A stretch of 64,000 nt of DNA from Sphingomonas sp. NFR04 (GCF_900114095.1 NZ_FORV01000003.1:471822-535821); one strand, 5' to 3'; shown: positions 39,938 to 49,774, numbered from the stretch's first letter. Translations and numbers: made by a program. The notes: a model not told the origin generated them from the sequence alone.

Positions 39938-39973
39938 GTTGGCCGCTAAAACCTTCCCCCTGGAGCTTCACCT

Positions 39974-40440
39974 ATGCCCATTATCTCCGCGATGACGGAG
40001 CTGGAAGCCGTCAACGAGATGCTGATGAGCATCGGTCAGGCCCCGGTGAACACCCTGTCCGTTACTGGCATCAGGGATGTGTCCGTCGCAAGAGCCCCCG
40101 CCTGCAGAGCATGACCCGACGGGTCTTCTCGCGCGGCTTCAACTTCAACCGACGAGAACTATCCGCTCTTGCCGGATACCGACGGGATCATCCTGGGCCC
40201 CGAGGGCGCCCTCAAGATCGAGGGGATGGGCCCGACGGACGACTATACGACCCGCCGCCCCCCGAAAGGCCTGGCGCTCTACAACAAGACCGACCGCACG
40301 TTCCGCTTCACCACCTCGGTGAGCGTCAAGATCGTGTGGGCCTTCGCATTCGAGGACCTCCCCGAGACCGCGCGCGACTACATGGCACGCCTATCATGCG
40401 CACCACCGAACCTATTATGCGATGGAGCGGCGGTGGCCGG
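39974..40440 (+). pseudogene. Tail tubular protein A (T7 gp11-like), frameshifted relic
   Basis: The start ATG gives a typical TTPA N-terminus (ELEAVNEMLMSIGQAPVN). The homology then jumps frame near 40090 (RLQSMTRRVFSRGFNFN), again near 40150 (ENYPLLPDTDGIILGPEGAL and FEDLPETARDY) and again near 40390 (AYHAHHRTYYAMER). At least three frameshifts show it is dead. The order after the capsid remnant and terminator matches T7-like phages. The rest of the tail genes are gone; at about 40487 the sequence joins the remnant of a PIN-toxin gene. Confidence 0.65.
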
Positions 40441-40486
40441 ACGCGCCGTTCTGGCAACGCCGCACCGGCTGACCATCGGCCAAGGC

Positions 40487-40850
40487 CTTGGCGGCCATTC
40501 GACGGACGCGCGGGCGGGTCAAGCGGCCGAGGTGCTGCTGCTGGATATGGAAGCCGATGGGCTGACCGAGACCGTCAACGTGTTGCGGGCGTATATGCTG
40601 TCGCTGTGACGGTGCGCATGTCCGGCGGATCGCCGGGGTGAGGTGAAACGGTGGGCTCTGAGATCATCTGATGGGCCGAGGTCGTTTCACCTCGCGCGAT
40701 TGTTGCATTACGGATGTACTGAGGGGAATCGTCAGGCTCGCGGGCTGACGGCAGTCTCCTGTGCCTTGAGGCTATCGAGCCATTCGGAGACAGCGGACTC
40801 GCGCCAGCCCATGAAGTGGGTGCGGATGGTGACCAGGACGAAGGGGGCCA
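40487..40850 (+). repeat. Degraded copy of a PIN-toxin/AlpA junction (repeat copy 1)
   Basis: About 360 bp closely similar to 62201-62565. It contains the last 45 or so codons of the PIN-toxin frame (with small deletions; ending EVLLLDMEADGLTE and YMLSL at 40608), the same convergent intergenic hairpin, and the 3' part of an AlpA-like gene on the minus strand. Both genes are truncated, so this copy is a relic. It is in direct orientation with the intact copy 21.7 kb away. Confidence 0.8.
40640..40693. terminator. Conserved convergent hairpin, copy 1
   Basis: GAGGTGAAACG (40640-40650) is inverted as CGTTTCACCTC (40683-40693): a perfect 11-bp stem around 32 bases. The equivalent hairpin is kept in the intact copy at 62368-62417. 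It lies between convergent gene ends, so it may terminate both. Confidence 0.45.
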
Positions 40851-41041
40851 ATCTGGTCAGACTGAGATTTCGCTCTAGGGTGCGAGACGACTTTAACAGC
40901 AGGGGCTACGGGAAGCCATCCATCGGCGAGCGCAGACAACGGGGCGGGTTGGTCCGCTGCTCACGCCTTTGGCCGATGCGGAGATCCTCGCACTGACACC
41001 TGATCGTAGTATGCCTGACGGCGCGGTCATGAGGTACCTCC
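40851..41041. other. Noncoding remainder of the mobile element
   Basis: About 190 bp between the AlpA relic and the tannase stop. Short open stretches exist on both strands but none has a start site or a recognisable family. I see no copy of the tRNA-Ser 3' end here that would mark the right end of the element. Confidence 0.5.
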
Positions 41042-42676
41042 TCACTCCTGAGAAAGTTCGCACCGGAAGCTGTTGGCCGCCGCAGTAGATCCCGTGCCCC
41101 GATACACGGTTCGCGCCGGATAAGGGCAAAGCGGACGCTGCATCGCGATCACGTCGCCATCGTCATCGGAATATCGTGTCGCGACGATCCTGGCGGGCGC
41201 CTCCCCTCCTTCCGTCCAAGCGATCAGTGCCGAGAACATGTCGTGCTGCGCGTCGTCGCAGGGCGGCCGCTGCGGGATGCCCGACGCGGTGTTGAAGGCA
41301 ACCGGCCCGGTACCGCCGCCGCAATGCATCATGCCGGGAACCAGGAACAGGCGCGCGCTGCCGGCCAGCTTCGCGACTCCGCCCATCTGTTCGGCATGGC
41401 GATCGAAGAAGGCAACCGACTGCCCGGGTGGGACGAGCGTGTCGGCAAGGCCATGAAACACGATTAGCTTGCCGCCGCGCGCCGCAAATGCCTCGAGACT
41501 TCCCCGCATCGCGTCATTGACAATGGGATCCAGCCGCGCGTCGACAATCGGCATGTCGCGGTCAACGTCGAAGCGCCGCCAGTCCCAGTCGGGGCCGAAC
41601 ACCCATTGGAACAGCGCGCCGAAGGGCGGCTGGCCGTTGATCGGCTTTTGCAGAAAGGACCAGCCGAACGTGCCAGGCATCTCGCTCCCCGGCAGCCAGC
41701 CGAAATAGGCGGGCTTGCCGTCGCGGCCGGTTGGGCCGGCATAGAAAGCGCGCGCGGTGGCAACCTCGCCCTCGGTCAGGCAGGTGTCGGATGCCGCGCC
41801 CTTGCACAGCAGCACCTGTGGATCGAACGTGCAGCGCAGGGGATCGGAAACGAACGGGTCGCCGGCCAGCCCGCGGCCCTGCCGCCAGCAACTTGCGATC
41901 GCGGTCTTGTGGAGAAGCTTGAGCTTGGGGTCGGAGAGCAGATGCCCCGGCGCGCGATTGGCCGCCGCATAGTCCCACAGAACGGCGGCGTGACCCCAGG
42001 TCCGGTTCATCACCGGTGCGCCCACCAGGATGCCGTCATAGTCGCCGGGATAGTAGAGCGCTTCGATCAGGCCCATCTGCCCGCCGGTCGAGCAGCCGGT
42101 GTAATACGCCTTCCGCGGCGCCTTCCCGTAGAAGGCCTTGGTGATCGCCTTACCGGCGACGGTCATCACATGGGTGGAAAGCCGCCCCCAGTCGCGCCAC
42201 TTGCGCGGCTGACCAGCGAGGGCCTCGCCCTCGAGCGGCGTGGCGGGCGCGGTACCCGTATCGGTGGTCGCCGTCGCGAAGCCGCGCCTGAGTCCTTCGA
42301 CCATCCCCGGATAGCCCAGCACGAAGTTGCCGCCGAACCCGCCGCTGCCATTGCCGTGAAACACGCCGTTCCAGCCCTGCGCGGGAAGCCACAGCTCCAC
42401 CCCCACATCCGAGCCGGGTTCAGCGCGCACACGGGCGACCACGCGGCAAAAGCTTCGATAGCCGGGCACGTCGCCGGCGGCCGTGGACTCGGCGGGCGTG
42501 GCGGGCACCATGGCCGCGCTCAAGATGGTCGTGTCGGCCAGCTTGAGGCGCATCATTGCCGCGCAGCGGATGCCGCCGTCGGAGAGAGGATCACCCGCTT
42601 CCGCCCACGCAAGATGAGGGGCCAGCGCGCCGATCGCGCTCGCGGCTAGAAGGGCGAGGCAGTGCTTGGGCTTCAT
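41042..42676 (-). CDS. Tannase/feruloyl esterase family hydrolase
   Basis: A 544-residue secreted esterase with a signal peptide (residues 1-26, ending HLAWAEA). The catalytic Cys-Ser pair is at about 195-196 in YYTGCSTGGQMG, bridging to the Cys of the C-terminal HCGGG motif, with Asp upstream in FHGLADTLVPP: the CS-D-HC layout of the family. Members cleave esters of gallic or hydroxycinnamic acids or other small esters. The ATG at 42676 has GGAGAGG upstream. It is last in a leftward set with an MFS carrier, a 3-hydroxyacyl-CoA dehydrogenase, acetoacetyl-CoA synthetase and a TonB receptor. Context suggests the acid part is a short keto- or hydroxyacid, but the substrate is unknown. Confidence 0.87.
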   Translation of the reverse strand: MKPKHCLALLAASAIGALAPHLAWAEAGDPLSDGGIRCAAMMRLKLADTTILSAAMVPATPAESTAAGDVPGYRSFCRVVARVRAEPGSDVGVELWLPAQGWNGVFHGNGSGGFGGNFVLGYPGMVEGLRRGFATATTDTGTAPATPLEGEALAGQPRKWRDWGRLSTHVMTVAGKAITKAFYGKAPRKAYYTGCSTGGQMGLIEALYYPGDYDGILVGAPVMNRTWGHAAVLWDYAAANRAPGHLLSDPKLKLLHKTAIASCWRQGRGLAGDPFVSDPLRCTFDPQVLLCKGAASDTCLTEGEVATARAFYAGPTGRDGKPAYFGWLPGSEMPGTFGWSFLQKPINGQPPFGALFQWVFGPDWDWRRFDVDRDMPIVDARLDPIVNDAMRGSLEAFAARGGKLIVFHGLADTLVPPGQSVAFFDRHAEQMGGVAKLAGSARLFLVPGMMHCGGGTGPVAFNTASGIPQRPPCDDAQHDMFSALIAWTEGGEAPARIVATRYSDDDGDVIAMQRPLCPYPARTVYRGTGSTAAANSFRCELSQE

Positions 42677-42710
42677 GATCCTCTCCAACGATTCCGATCT
42701 GTTGCTTCGG

Positions 42711-44030
42711 CTAGACGCATGCTGCACCGGCGGGGGATGATCGGCGGATCAGCCGCGCGAGCCACAGGAACAGCGCGGCGGCGACGAGATACATTGGCGC
42801 CAGCGCGAAATAGGCCGCCTGCAGGGCATGATCGCCATAATTGGGGCGGAAAAGGTCGCTGGCGATGCCGACATAGGTCGGTCCGAGGCCGAGGCCGATG
42901 AAGTTCATCACGAGGAGCAGCAGCGCACCCGAGATGACGCGGCGCTCAGGGGCCACTTCACTCTGGACGAAAGTGACGGTCGCCGAGAGGAAGAAGGAGT
43001 TGAGGAACATCGGCACCGCCAGAAAGGCCAGTGCGACCTGCCAGCTCGGCACCCAGGTGAAGGCCAGGAAGAATGGCAGCGCCAGGACGAGGGAAGCGGC
43101 GGGCACGTTGGCGTAAGCGGTCTTGCTGCGCCGCGCGAACCGATCGACGATGCGCCCCGAGGCATAGATGCCCGCGCTCATCCCGATGCCGACGACGAGC
43201 GCATACCAGAGCGCCACTTCCTGCAGCGTCATCCCCTTTTCGCGCATCAGGAACAGCACGGTGAAATTGAGCAGGCCATAGGTGATGAAGTTGCCGGCGC
43301 CGCTGGCGAGCGACGCCATCAGCAGCAGCGGATTGCGGAAGAACCGCGCGATGGTTGCGGCAAAGCTTTCGGGCACCGGCGCCGGCGCAGAAGCTCCAGG
43401 ACGACCGTCGGTAGCGCCGCGCTGCGGCTCGCGGACGAGCCAATACACCGCCAGCGCTGCCGCCACGCCCACCGCACCGATCGCGTAGAAGGGAATGCGC
43501 CAGTTGAAAGCGGCTGCCAGCGAGGCACCGAAGGCAACGCCGAGCGCCGAGCCGATCGGGGGGCCCAGATTGAAGATCGCCATCGCCGTCGTCCGCCGCG
43601 TGCGCGGAAAGCTGTCCGAGATGATCGCATAGGATGGCGGCACGCCGCCGGCCTCGCCGACGCCAACCATCATCCGCGCCACCACGAGCTGCGGGTAGCT
43701 GCCCGCCATGCCACAGGCGGCGGTCGCCGCGCTCCAGATGGCGCAAGCTGCGGCGAGCACCTTCACGCGGCTGGTGCGATCGGCGAGCCAGCCGATCGGG
43801 ATCGCGATGAAGCAATAGAAAAGCGCGAAATAGAAGCCGGTCAGCAGGCCAAGCTGGCCGTCGGTGATGCCCAGCCCCTCCTGGATCGGCTTTGCCAGGA
43901 TCGAGATCAGCTGCCGGTCGAGGAAGTTGAGCACATAGACGAAGCACAGCATGGCAAGCGTGATCCGCGCGCCCCGCACCGGCGTGGAGCCGCCGCCGGG
44001 CGCTGCCCCCATGGCTTGCGCGTCGATCAT
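42711..44030 (-). CDS. MFS transporter, spinster-like family (cluster A)
   Basis: About 439 residues with twelve predicted membrane helices. The first helix reads ITLAMLCFVYVLNFLDRQLI, followed by an ILAKPIQ loop and GWLADRTSR motif A. MGVGEAGGVPPSYAIISD is typical of the spinster/anion-cation-like branch used by sphingomonads for organic acids and aromatic compounds. The ATG at 44030 has GGAGAGG upstream; a start seven codons earlier is possible. It is very like the carrier at 55841-57160, with which it shares gene context. Confidence 0.85.
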   Translation of the reverse strand: MIDAQAMGAAPGGGSTPVRGARITLAMLCFVYVLNFLDRQLISILAKPIQEGLGITDGQLGLLTGFYFALFYCFIAIPIGWLADRTSRVKVLAAACAIWSAATAACGMAGSYPQLVVARMMVGVGEAGGVPPSYAIISDSFPRTRRTTAMAIFNLGPPIGSALGVAFGASLAAAFNWRIPFYAIGAVGVAAALAVYWLVREPQRGATDGRPGASAPAPVPESFAATIARFFRNPLLLMASLASGAGNFITYGLLNFTVLFLMREKGMTLQEVALWYALVVGIGMSAGIYASGRIVDRFARRSKTAYANVPAASLVLALPFFLAFTWVPSWQVALAFLAVPMFLNSFFLSATVTFVQSEVAPERRVISGALLLLVMNFIGLGLGPTYVGIASDLFRPNYGDHALQAAYFALAPMYLVAAALFLWLARLIRRSSPAGAACV

Positions 44031-44054
44031 CCGCTTTTTCCTCTCCAGCATCGT

Positions 44055-44906
44055 CTATGTCCGGTCCGTCGCCAGCCAGCCGGGTCGCTTCGTACCGCCA
44101 CCATAGCCCGCGGCGACGCGCTGTTTGAGCAATGCCGGCGGGCGGAAGCGCTCACCATAGGCATCGTGCAGGATCTGCTGCACCTGCAGGCAGAGGTCCG
44201 ACGTGACGATGTCCATCAGCGCGAACGGGCCGATCGGATGCCCCAGGCCCAGCCGACACGCGACATCCAGGTCGGCCGGAGTGGCCACACCCTCCTCGAC
44301 CAGCTTGACCGCCTCGATCAGCAGCGCATGCAGCATCCGGTTCACCGCGAAGCCGGCAACATCCTTGATCCGCACGGGCTGCTTGCGGAGCCCGGCGAGC
44401 ACGGCGGTGACCTCGTCCACGATTGCATCGTCCGATGCGAAACCGGGGATCACCTCGACCAGCGTCATGCGCGAGACCGGCGAGAAATAGTGGGTGCCGA
44501 GGAAGCGCGCTCGCCGGGCCGGCGTCAGGAACGCTGCAAGCGTCGAGATCGGCAGCGTCGACGTGTTCGATGCAAGGATGCACGTCGGGGCACAGGCTTC
44601 GTCCAGCGCGCGTAACACTGCGGCTTTGGCGTCGAGCGACTCGTACACCGCCTCGGTGACCATCACGCAGTCGGCCATTGCCGCAATGGCATTGGCCGGA
44701 ACGATCCGGGCAAGCGCAGCCTGAGCCACATCGGCGGCGTAGATCTGCCGCACGACACCCTTCTCGAGGATACCATCCAGCCGAGCCAGGGCGCCGGCCA
44801 GCGCACTCTCGCTGGCATCGTGCAGCAGGACCTCGTGCCCGGCCAAGGCGAAGACGAGCGCGATCTCCGCGCCCATCAGCCCGGCGCCGACAACGCCGAC
44901 ATTCAT
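44055..44906 (-). CDS. 3-hydroxyacyl-CoA dehydrogenase
   Basis: A 283-residue NAD-dependent dehydrogenase of the 3-hydroxybutyryl-CoA type. The N-terminal Rossmann motif VGVVGAGLMGAEIALVFA is at residues 3-20; NTSTLPISTLA (about 118-128) and the HYFSP catalytic His segment (about 142-146) follow. The C-terminal domain (about 190-280) carries GFAVNRMLHALLIEAVKLVEEG, the usual dimer region. It oxidises an L-3-hydroxyacyl-CoA to the ketoacyl-CoA. It overlaps the acetoacetyl-CoA synthetase gene by ATGA, so the two act on the same route. Confidence 0.9.
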   Translation of the reverse strand: MNVGVVGAGLMGAEIALVFALAGHEVLLHDASESALAGALARLDGILEKGVVRQIYAADVAQAALARIVPANAIAAMADCVMVTEAVYESLDAKAAVLRALDEACAPTCILASNTSTLPISTLAAFLTPARRARFLGTHYFSPVSRMTLVEVIPGFASDDAIVDEVTAVLAGLRKQPVRIKDVAGFAVNRMLHALLIEAVKLVEEGVATPADLDVACRLGLGHPIGPFALMDIVTSDLCLQVQQILHDAYGERFRPPALLKQRVAAGYGGGTKRPGWLATDRT

Positions 44907-46960
44907 GATGCGTCTCCCATGTCAGACAAGGCGCCGGAGCGGCGCTCGCGTAGCCAGCGCTGCGCCTGTTCGATGTACCAGGGCAGAAGCTCGGGCGTGG
45001 CCGTCGCGTCGGCATGCACCACCTTGGCGGCAGCCCATCCGGCGAACAGTCGCTTGATCGGAAGCTCCTGCTTCTTGCCGGAAAGCGTACGCGGTATGCC
45101 GGGCGCGGCGATCAGCAGATCGGGCACGAAGCGGGGCGACAGGCTGGTGCGGATCGCTGCGGCGATCGCCGCTTCCATGCGCGTGTCGACCGGCTGGTTC
45201 GCCGCGGGTACGACGAACAAGAGCAGCTGGCTGTCGCCCTCCGCATCCTCGACATCGATGATCATGGTGTCGGCGATCTCGGGCAGGTGCTCGACCGCGG
45301 CATAGATTTCCGCGGTCCCCATGCGCACCCCATGGCGATTGATCGTCGCGTCGCTGCGGCCCGAGATCGTGCAGCTGCCGTCGCTGCCGATCGTCAGCCA
45401 GTCCCCATGCCGCCACACGCCCGGCCACGCGGCGAAATAGGAATCGCGGTAGCGACTGCCGTCCGCATCGCCCCAGAAATGGAGCGGCATGCTCGGAAAC
45501 GGACGCGTGCACACCATCTCGCCCACCGTGTCGATGACCGGCCTGCCCGCCTCGTCCCAGGCTTCGATCGCGGCACCCAAATGGCGGCATTGCAGCCGGC
45601 CGGGCGTGTCGGGGAGTTCGGGATTGCCGGCCAGGAATGCGGCGGCGATCTCGGTGCCCCCGCTGACGTTGCACCACCAGATGCCGGGTCGTCCGATGGC
45701 AGCGAACTGTCCCGTTCCCCAGCGTTGCACATCGGGCGGCAGCGGCGATCCGGTGCTGCCGAGCGCGCGGATGCGGCCCAGGCCGGGAATGCGCGCCAGG
45801 TCGATCCCTGCCTTGCGGCACTGGGAGAAGAAGGCGGCGCCCGCGCCGAACCAGGTGACGCCGCTGCGCACCGCGAAGTCCCAGAGCCGGGTCCAGTCGG
45901 GAGCGGCCTTGGTACCGCTCGGCGAGCCATCGAACAGGCAGATCGTCGTGCCGCTGAGCAGCCCGCCAACCTGGATGTTCCACATCACCCAGCCGCTTGC
46001 GCTGTACCAGTGGAAGCGATCCCCGCGCGTGTTGGCTTCGTAGCTCGGGCCAAGGTCGAAATGCAGCCGACCTGCGGCGGTCGCGAGCACGACGCCGCCA
46101 TGGCCGTGGACGATCGCTTTGGGCAGTCCGGTCGTGCCGCTCGAATAGAGGATCCACAGCGGATGGTCGAAGGGCAGCCATAGCGGTTCGAACGCCGCGA
46201 CGGTCGCGTGTTCGCGCGCCGTTGCAGCGGCGAAGTCGATGGCGTCGGACACGTCATTCGCGCCGCATCCGGTGGACACAAGCAACACCGTTTCGATGCA
46301 CGGTAGCTGTTCGCGAATGGCGGCCACGGCGGTGCTCCGATCGAGCGCCTTACCCGCATAGAAGACGCCGTCGATCGCGATCAGCGCCTTGGGCGCGGTC
46401 TGGCGCCAGCGGTCGAGCACGGCAGCGGTGCCCATGTCGGGTGAGCACAAGGTCCAGATCGCGCCCAGGCTGGCGCAGGCGAGCAGCCCCACCACCGCCG
46501 CGGGAATGTTCGGCAGATAGGCGGCAACGCGGTCGCCCGGCACGATGCCGCGTGCGCGAAGAGTGAGCGCAAGCGACGCCACCTGTCGCCGCAATTCTCC
46601 CCATCCAATCGCGACGCTGCCGCCGCTCTCGTCCATGGCGATGATCGCCGGCTGGTCCGCGGCATCCGCGGCGGCGGCATGGCGGAACACGTGCCGCGCA
46701 TAGTTCAGCTGCGCCCCGTCGAACCAGCGCGTGCCGGGCATGGGATCGTCGCTCAGGACAGCGGCGAACGGCGTCGGTGACTCGATACCGTCATAGTCCC
46801 AGATGCTGCGCCAGAACCCGTCGAGATCGTCGACCGACCAGCGGCGCAGATCCTCGTAGGTTGCGAAGTCCCGTCCCCGCGCTGCCTTCAACCAGTCGCG
46901 GTAAAGGCGGATCTGCGGGATCGGAGCCGGGACGTGCACGCTGGTACCGGGAGGAATCAT
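44903..46960 (-). CDS. Acetoacetyl-CoA synthetase (acetoacetate-CoA ligase)
   Basis: A 685-residue adenylate-forming ligase of the acetoacetate-CoA ligase group, longer than most acyl-CoA synthetases. The N-terminus (LYRDWLKAARGRDFATYEDLRRWSVDDLDGFW, with WDYDG) is the ACAS_N region. The AMP-binding P-loop is ILYSSGTTGLPKAIVHGHGG at about 263-282, and the C-terminal lid contains ISGRSDATINRHGVRMGTAEIY (about 570-590). It activates acetoacetate or a similar short ketoacid with CoA. Next to an esterase and a hydroxyacyl-CoA dehydrogenase it implies breakdown of a short hydroxy- or ketoacid ester. Confidence 0.88.
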   Translation of the reverse strand: MIPPGTSVHVPAPIPQIRLYRDWLKAARGRDFATYEDLRRWSVDDLDGFWRSIWDYDGIESPTPFAAVLSDDPMPGTRWFDGAQLNYARHVFRHAAAADAADQPAIIAMDESGGSVAIGWGELRRQVASLALTLRARGIVPGDRVAAYLPNIPAAVVGLLACASLGAIWTLCSPDMGTAAVLDRWRQTAPKALIAIDGVFYAGKALDRSTAVAAIREQLPCIETVLLVSTGCGANDVSDAIDFAAATAREHATVAAFEPLWLPFDHPLWILYSSGTTGLPKAIVHGHGGVVLATAAGRLHFDLGPSYEANTRGDRFHWYSASGWVMWNIQVGGLLSGTTICLFDGSPSGTKAAPDWTRLWDFAVRSGVTWFGAGAAFFSQCRKAGIDLARIPGLGRIRALGSTGSPLPPDVQRWGTGQFAAIGRPGIWWCNVSGGTEIAAAFLAGNPELPDTPGRLQCRHLGAAIEAWDEAGRPVIDTVGEMVCTRPFPSMPLHFWGDADGSRYRDSYFAAWPGVWRHGDWLTIGSDGSCTISGRSDATINRHGVRMGTAEIYAAVEHLPEIADTMIIDVEDAEGDSQLLLFVVPAANQPVDTRMEAAIAAAIRTSLSPRFVPDLLIAAPGIPRTLSGKKQELPIKRLFAGWAAAKVVHADATATPELLPWYIEQAQRWLRERRSGALSDMGDAS

Positions 46961-47033
46961 CGAGGGGCAAACCTTGGCTGTTGGTGCAATCGCGAGCGGC
47001 GCTGCACGCGGTCGTCTGCGCCGACCGACCGGG

Positions 47034-49685
47034 CTAGAAGGATGTCCGCAGGCTCATCGCGGCGTAGCGTCCGATGGGGTTGTAGGCGCCGCCGATGCCG
47101 TCGGTGCCGGGGAAGAAGGGCGGCGTTGCGTCGAACAGGTCGTTCACCTGCAGCGCGAGTTCGGTCCGCCTGGCGAACGCGATGTCGGGCAAGCGCACCG
47201 TCAGGCGCAGATCGACGGTGGTGTAGCCGCCGGAAGTGTAGAGGCTCGACCCGGTTGGGGTCGCGTAGGACGCCGTGACACCCGAGCGGTGGTTGACGAA
47301 ATTGACGAAGGTCACCGGTCCGGCGGTGAATCCGAGCGTGGTCCGCAACGTGGTTCGCGGGATCCCCGCCGCGAGCGAGTCGCTCTCGGGGGAAGTGGGC
47401 GACAGCCGGTTCGTGTAGTTCAGGATGTAGTTGCCCGCGATGCCGCCGAAGGCGGTCCCGAAGCCCGTGGCGTGGCGGTACCGCACGTCGAAATCCAGAC
47501 CGTTGGTCTTGCGGACACCGAAATTGCCCTGCCGCAGGTCGAGGATGTTGCCGATCGTCGGCACCGCCGCGAAGGTATAGAAGAAGGGCACCGTGTTGGC
47601 GATGGCCGCGCTCACCTGTGCCGGCGTGGGATTGCGGACCACGCGCGAGGCAAAGGTCGGATCGCTGAACAGCAGCGCGCCAAGCCCGGACGGCGTCCCG
47701 ATCACGTCGTCATATTTGATGTCATAGAAGGTGACGCTGGCGCTAAGATTGGGGGCAAACCTCGGCTGCACGTCGACGCCGAGCGACCAGGTACGCGCGG
47801 TTTCGGGCTCCAGGTTCCGGTTGCCGCCATATAGCAGGATGGTGTTGACCTGGGCCGCGCCGCGGGCCGGATCGCGCGCGCCGAACGCGTCCACCAGCGC
47901 GGCTGCGGAATAGTAGGAGCCGACAGTCGAACCAAGATCGCGCAGTCCGGGCGCACGGAACGATCGTCCATAGCTGCCGCGCAGGTTGATGCCGGCGATC
48001 GGTTCCCAGGTGACCCCCAGCTTCGGGTTCGTCGTCGAGCCGAAGTCGCTATAGTGGTCGTAGCGCCCCGAGAGCGACAGGGTGAGGCTGTGCGCGAGCG
48101 GCGCGGCATTGCCATCGCCGAACAGGGGCACGAAGAGCTCGCCGAACACCGATTGGACGTTCCGCCCCAAGTCTTCGGGGAAGCCGACGCCGCCGCTTGA
48201 TCCCCGCTGGGTATAGGTTTCGCGGCGATATTCCGCCCCCAGCGCCACCTTCAGCTTGCCGCCAGGCAGGCTGGCAAGCGGGCCATCGATCTTCACCGCG
48301 CCAATCTCCAGGCGCTGATGGTTGGTGAAATCGGTGGGGTTGTCGAGGATCGCCGCCACGACGGCGGGGCTCGTTCGCGTACCGAAGGGATCGAGGGCCG
48401 TGGCGGTCGTGGTGCCGGCCGCGGCGGCGGTCAGCGCCGTCGTGTTGATCCCGGGCTGGAAGGTGTCGTTGCGGGACCAGTTGATCGTGCCGAAGGCGGT
48501 CGCCTTGAAGTCGCCGGGGAGATCGACGTCGATCCCGGCTGTCGCGTTGCCGGCGCGCACCCGGAAGCGCTGATCGAAGTGGTCGGCGCCGACCAGGCGG
48601 TCCGGCCGGAAGTCGACATATTCGAAGAGCGTATTCGTGCCCGGCGGCGCGCGGAAGAAGGGATTGGCGGCGGTGAGCAGCACGAAGGTCTGCCCGGGCA
48701 GCGCCGCCTGCACGATGTCGCGACGGTCCGAATAGAGGAGATCGGCCCAGGCGGTGACGCGGCTCGACAATTTCTGTCGCCCCGAGACGAGCACGCTGTG
48801 CGTGCGGTTCGCCGGCAGCAGATCGACTGCCCCGCGCGGATCGCAAGTGTTGATGCCCGGCGCTAGGCTGGGCGCGGCGTAGATCGTGCCGGTGAACAGA
48901 TTGACGTTCGCGTCGGGGCACACCGTAGAGCGCGTATCGACGCCGCCGACGGCGCGGAAATCGAGCGCGCGATAGTCGCGGTTCGCGCCGGTGATGTTGC
49001 TGTTTTCCTGATATTGATAGGCGGCGACGATCGATCCGCTGCCCCAGTCCTTGCCCGTGATCGCGCCCGCGTTGAACGCGTGATAATCGTCCGCCATGCC
49101 GTACCGCACGTTCGCCTCCAGTCCGGAGACGCGCGTACGGGTGATGAAGTTGACCACCCCGGCCACGGCATCCGACCCGTAGACCGCCGAGGCGCCGTCG
49201 GCGACGATCTCGACCCGTTCGATCGCCAGTTCGGGGATGAACGGATAGTCGGGGTTGGTCTGCTGGGTGCTGCCGGAAATCAGGCGATGGCCGTTCATCA
49301 GCGGCAGGGTGGCCGCGCTCGGCAGGCCGCGCAGGCCGGGCGCGAAGGAGCCGAGACCGCCATTGCTCACGCGCGGGGCGGTGTTGAAGCTGTTGAGCTG
49401 CGGCACCGTCGCGAGCAGTTCGGGGGTGCTCGCCGCGCCGATGATCTTGGCGTCTTCCCGCGACACGCTGATCAGGCCCGATCCGGTCGGCGGAACGCCG
49501 CGGATGCTGGTGCCGGTGACCACGATCACCGGCTCCGCTTCGGCGCTGCTCTCCTCGGTCTGCTTGGCGGCTTCGGTGCTCTGGGCATGGGCCAGCGCCG
49601 GTAGGCTCAGCATCGCCGCCGCGAGTGCAGAGCGGCGGCATAGACGCGCAGGCGAACGCGCAGATTCTGCTCGATCCGACATCAT
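47034..49685 (-). CDS. TonB-dependent outer-membrane receptor (cluster A)
   Basis: An 883-residue receptor with a signal peptide (ending ALAHA, about residue 33) and a TonB box-like VIVVTGTSI. The plug domain runs to about 170 (ATLPLMNGHRLISG, VERVEIVADGASAVYGSDAVAGVVN) and a 22-strand barrel ends in the usual terminal Phe (SLRTSF). It imports a bulky substrate across the outer membrane using TonB energy. The ATG at 49685 follows GGAGAGG; an adjacent ATG three bases later is equally possible. It heads the leftward cluster and is divergent from an AraC regulator. Confidence 0.93.
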   Translation of the reverse strand: MMSDRAESARSPARLCRRSALAAAMLSLPALAHAQSTEAAKQTEESSAEAEPVIVVTGTSIRGVPPTGSGLISVSREDAKIIGAASTPELLATVPQLNSFNTAPRVSNGGLGSFAPGLRGLPSAATLPLMNGHRLISGSTQQTNPDYPFIPELAIERVEIVADGASAVYGSDAVAGVVNFITRTRVSGLEANVRYGMADDYHAFNAGAITGKDWGSGSIVAAYQYQENSNITGANRDYRALDFRAVGGVDTRSTVCPDANVNLFTGTIYAAPSLAPGINTCDPRGAVDLLPANRTHSVLVSGRQKLSSRVTAWADLLYSDRRDIVQAALPGQTFVLLTAANPFFRAPPGTNTLFEYVDFRPDRLVGADHFDQRFRVRAGNATAGIDVDLPGDFKATAFGTINWSRNDTFQPGINTTALTAAAAGTTTATALDPFGTRTSPAVVAAILDNPTDFTNHQRLEIGAVKIDGPLASLPGGKLKVALGAEYRRETYTQRGSSGGVGFPEDLGRNVQSVFGELFVPLFGDGNAAPLAHSLTLSLSGRYDHYSDFGSTTNPKLGVTWEPIAGINLRGSYGRSFRAPGLRDLGSTVGSYYSAAALVDAFGARDPARGAAQVNTILLYGGNRNLEPETARTWSLGVDVQPRFAPNLSASVTFYDIKYDDVIGTPSGLGALLFSDPTFASRVVRNPTPAQVSAAIANTVPFFYTFAAVPTIGNILDLRQGNFGVRKTNGLDFDVRYRHATGFGTAFGGIAGNYILNYTNRLSPTSPESDSLAAGIPRTTLRTTLGFTAGPVTFVNFVNHRSGVTASYATPTGSSLYTSGGYTTVDLRLTVRLPDIAFARRTELALQVNDLFDATPPFFPGTDGIGGAYNPIGRYAAMSLRTSF

Positions 49686-49774
49686 TTCCTCTCCCCGCAT
49701 GGGCTCTTCTTGAATGCGGACTCCGCCGCTGCCGCGCTTTGTCGGCTTGATCCTTTGCTTATGGTCTGGAAGAC

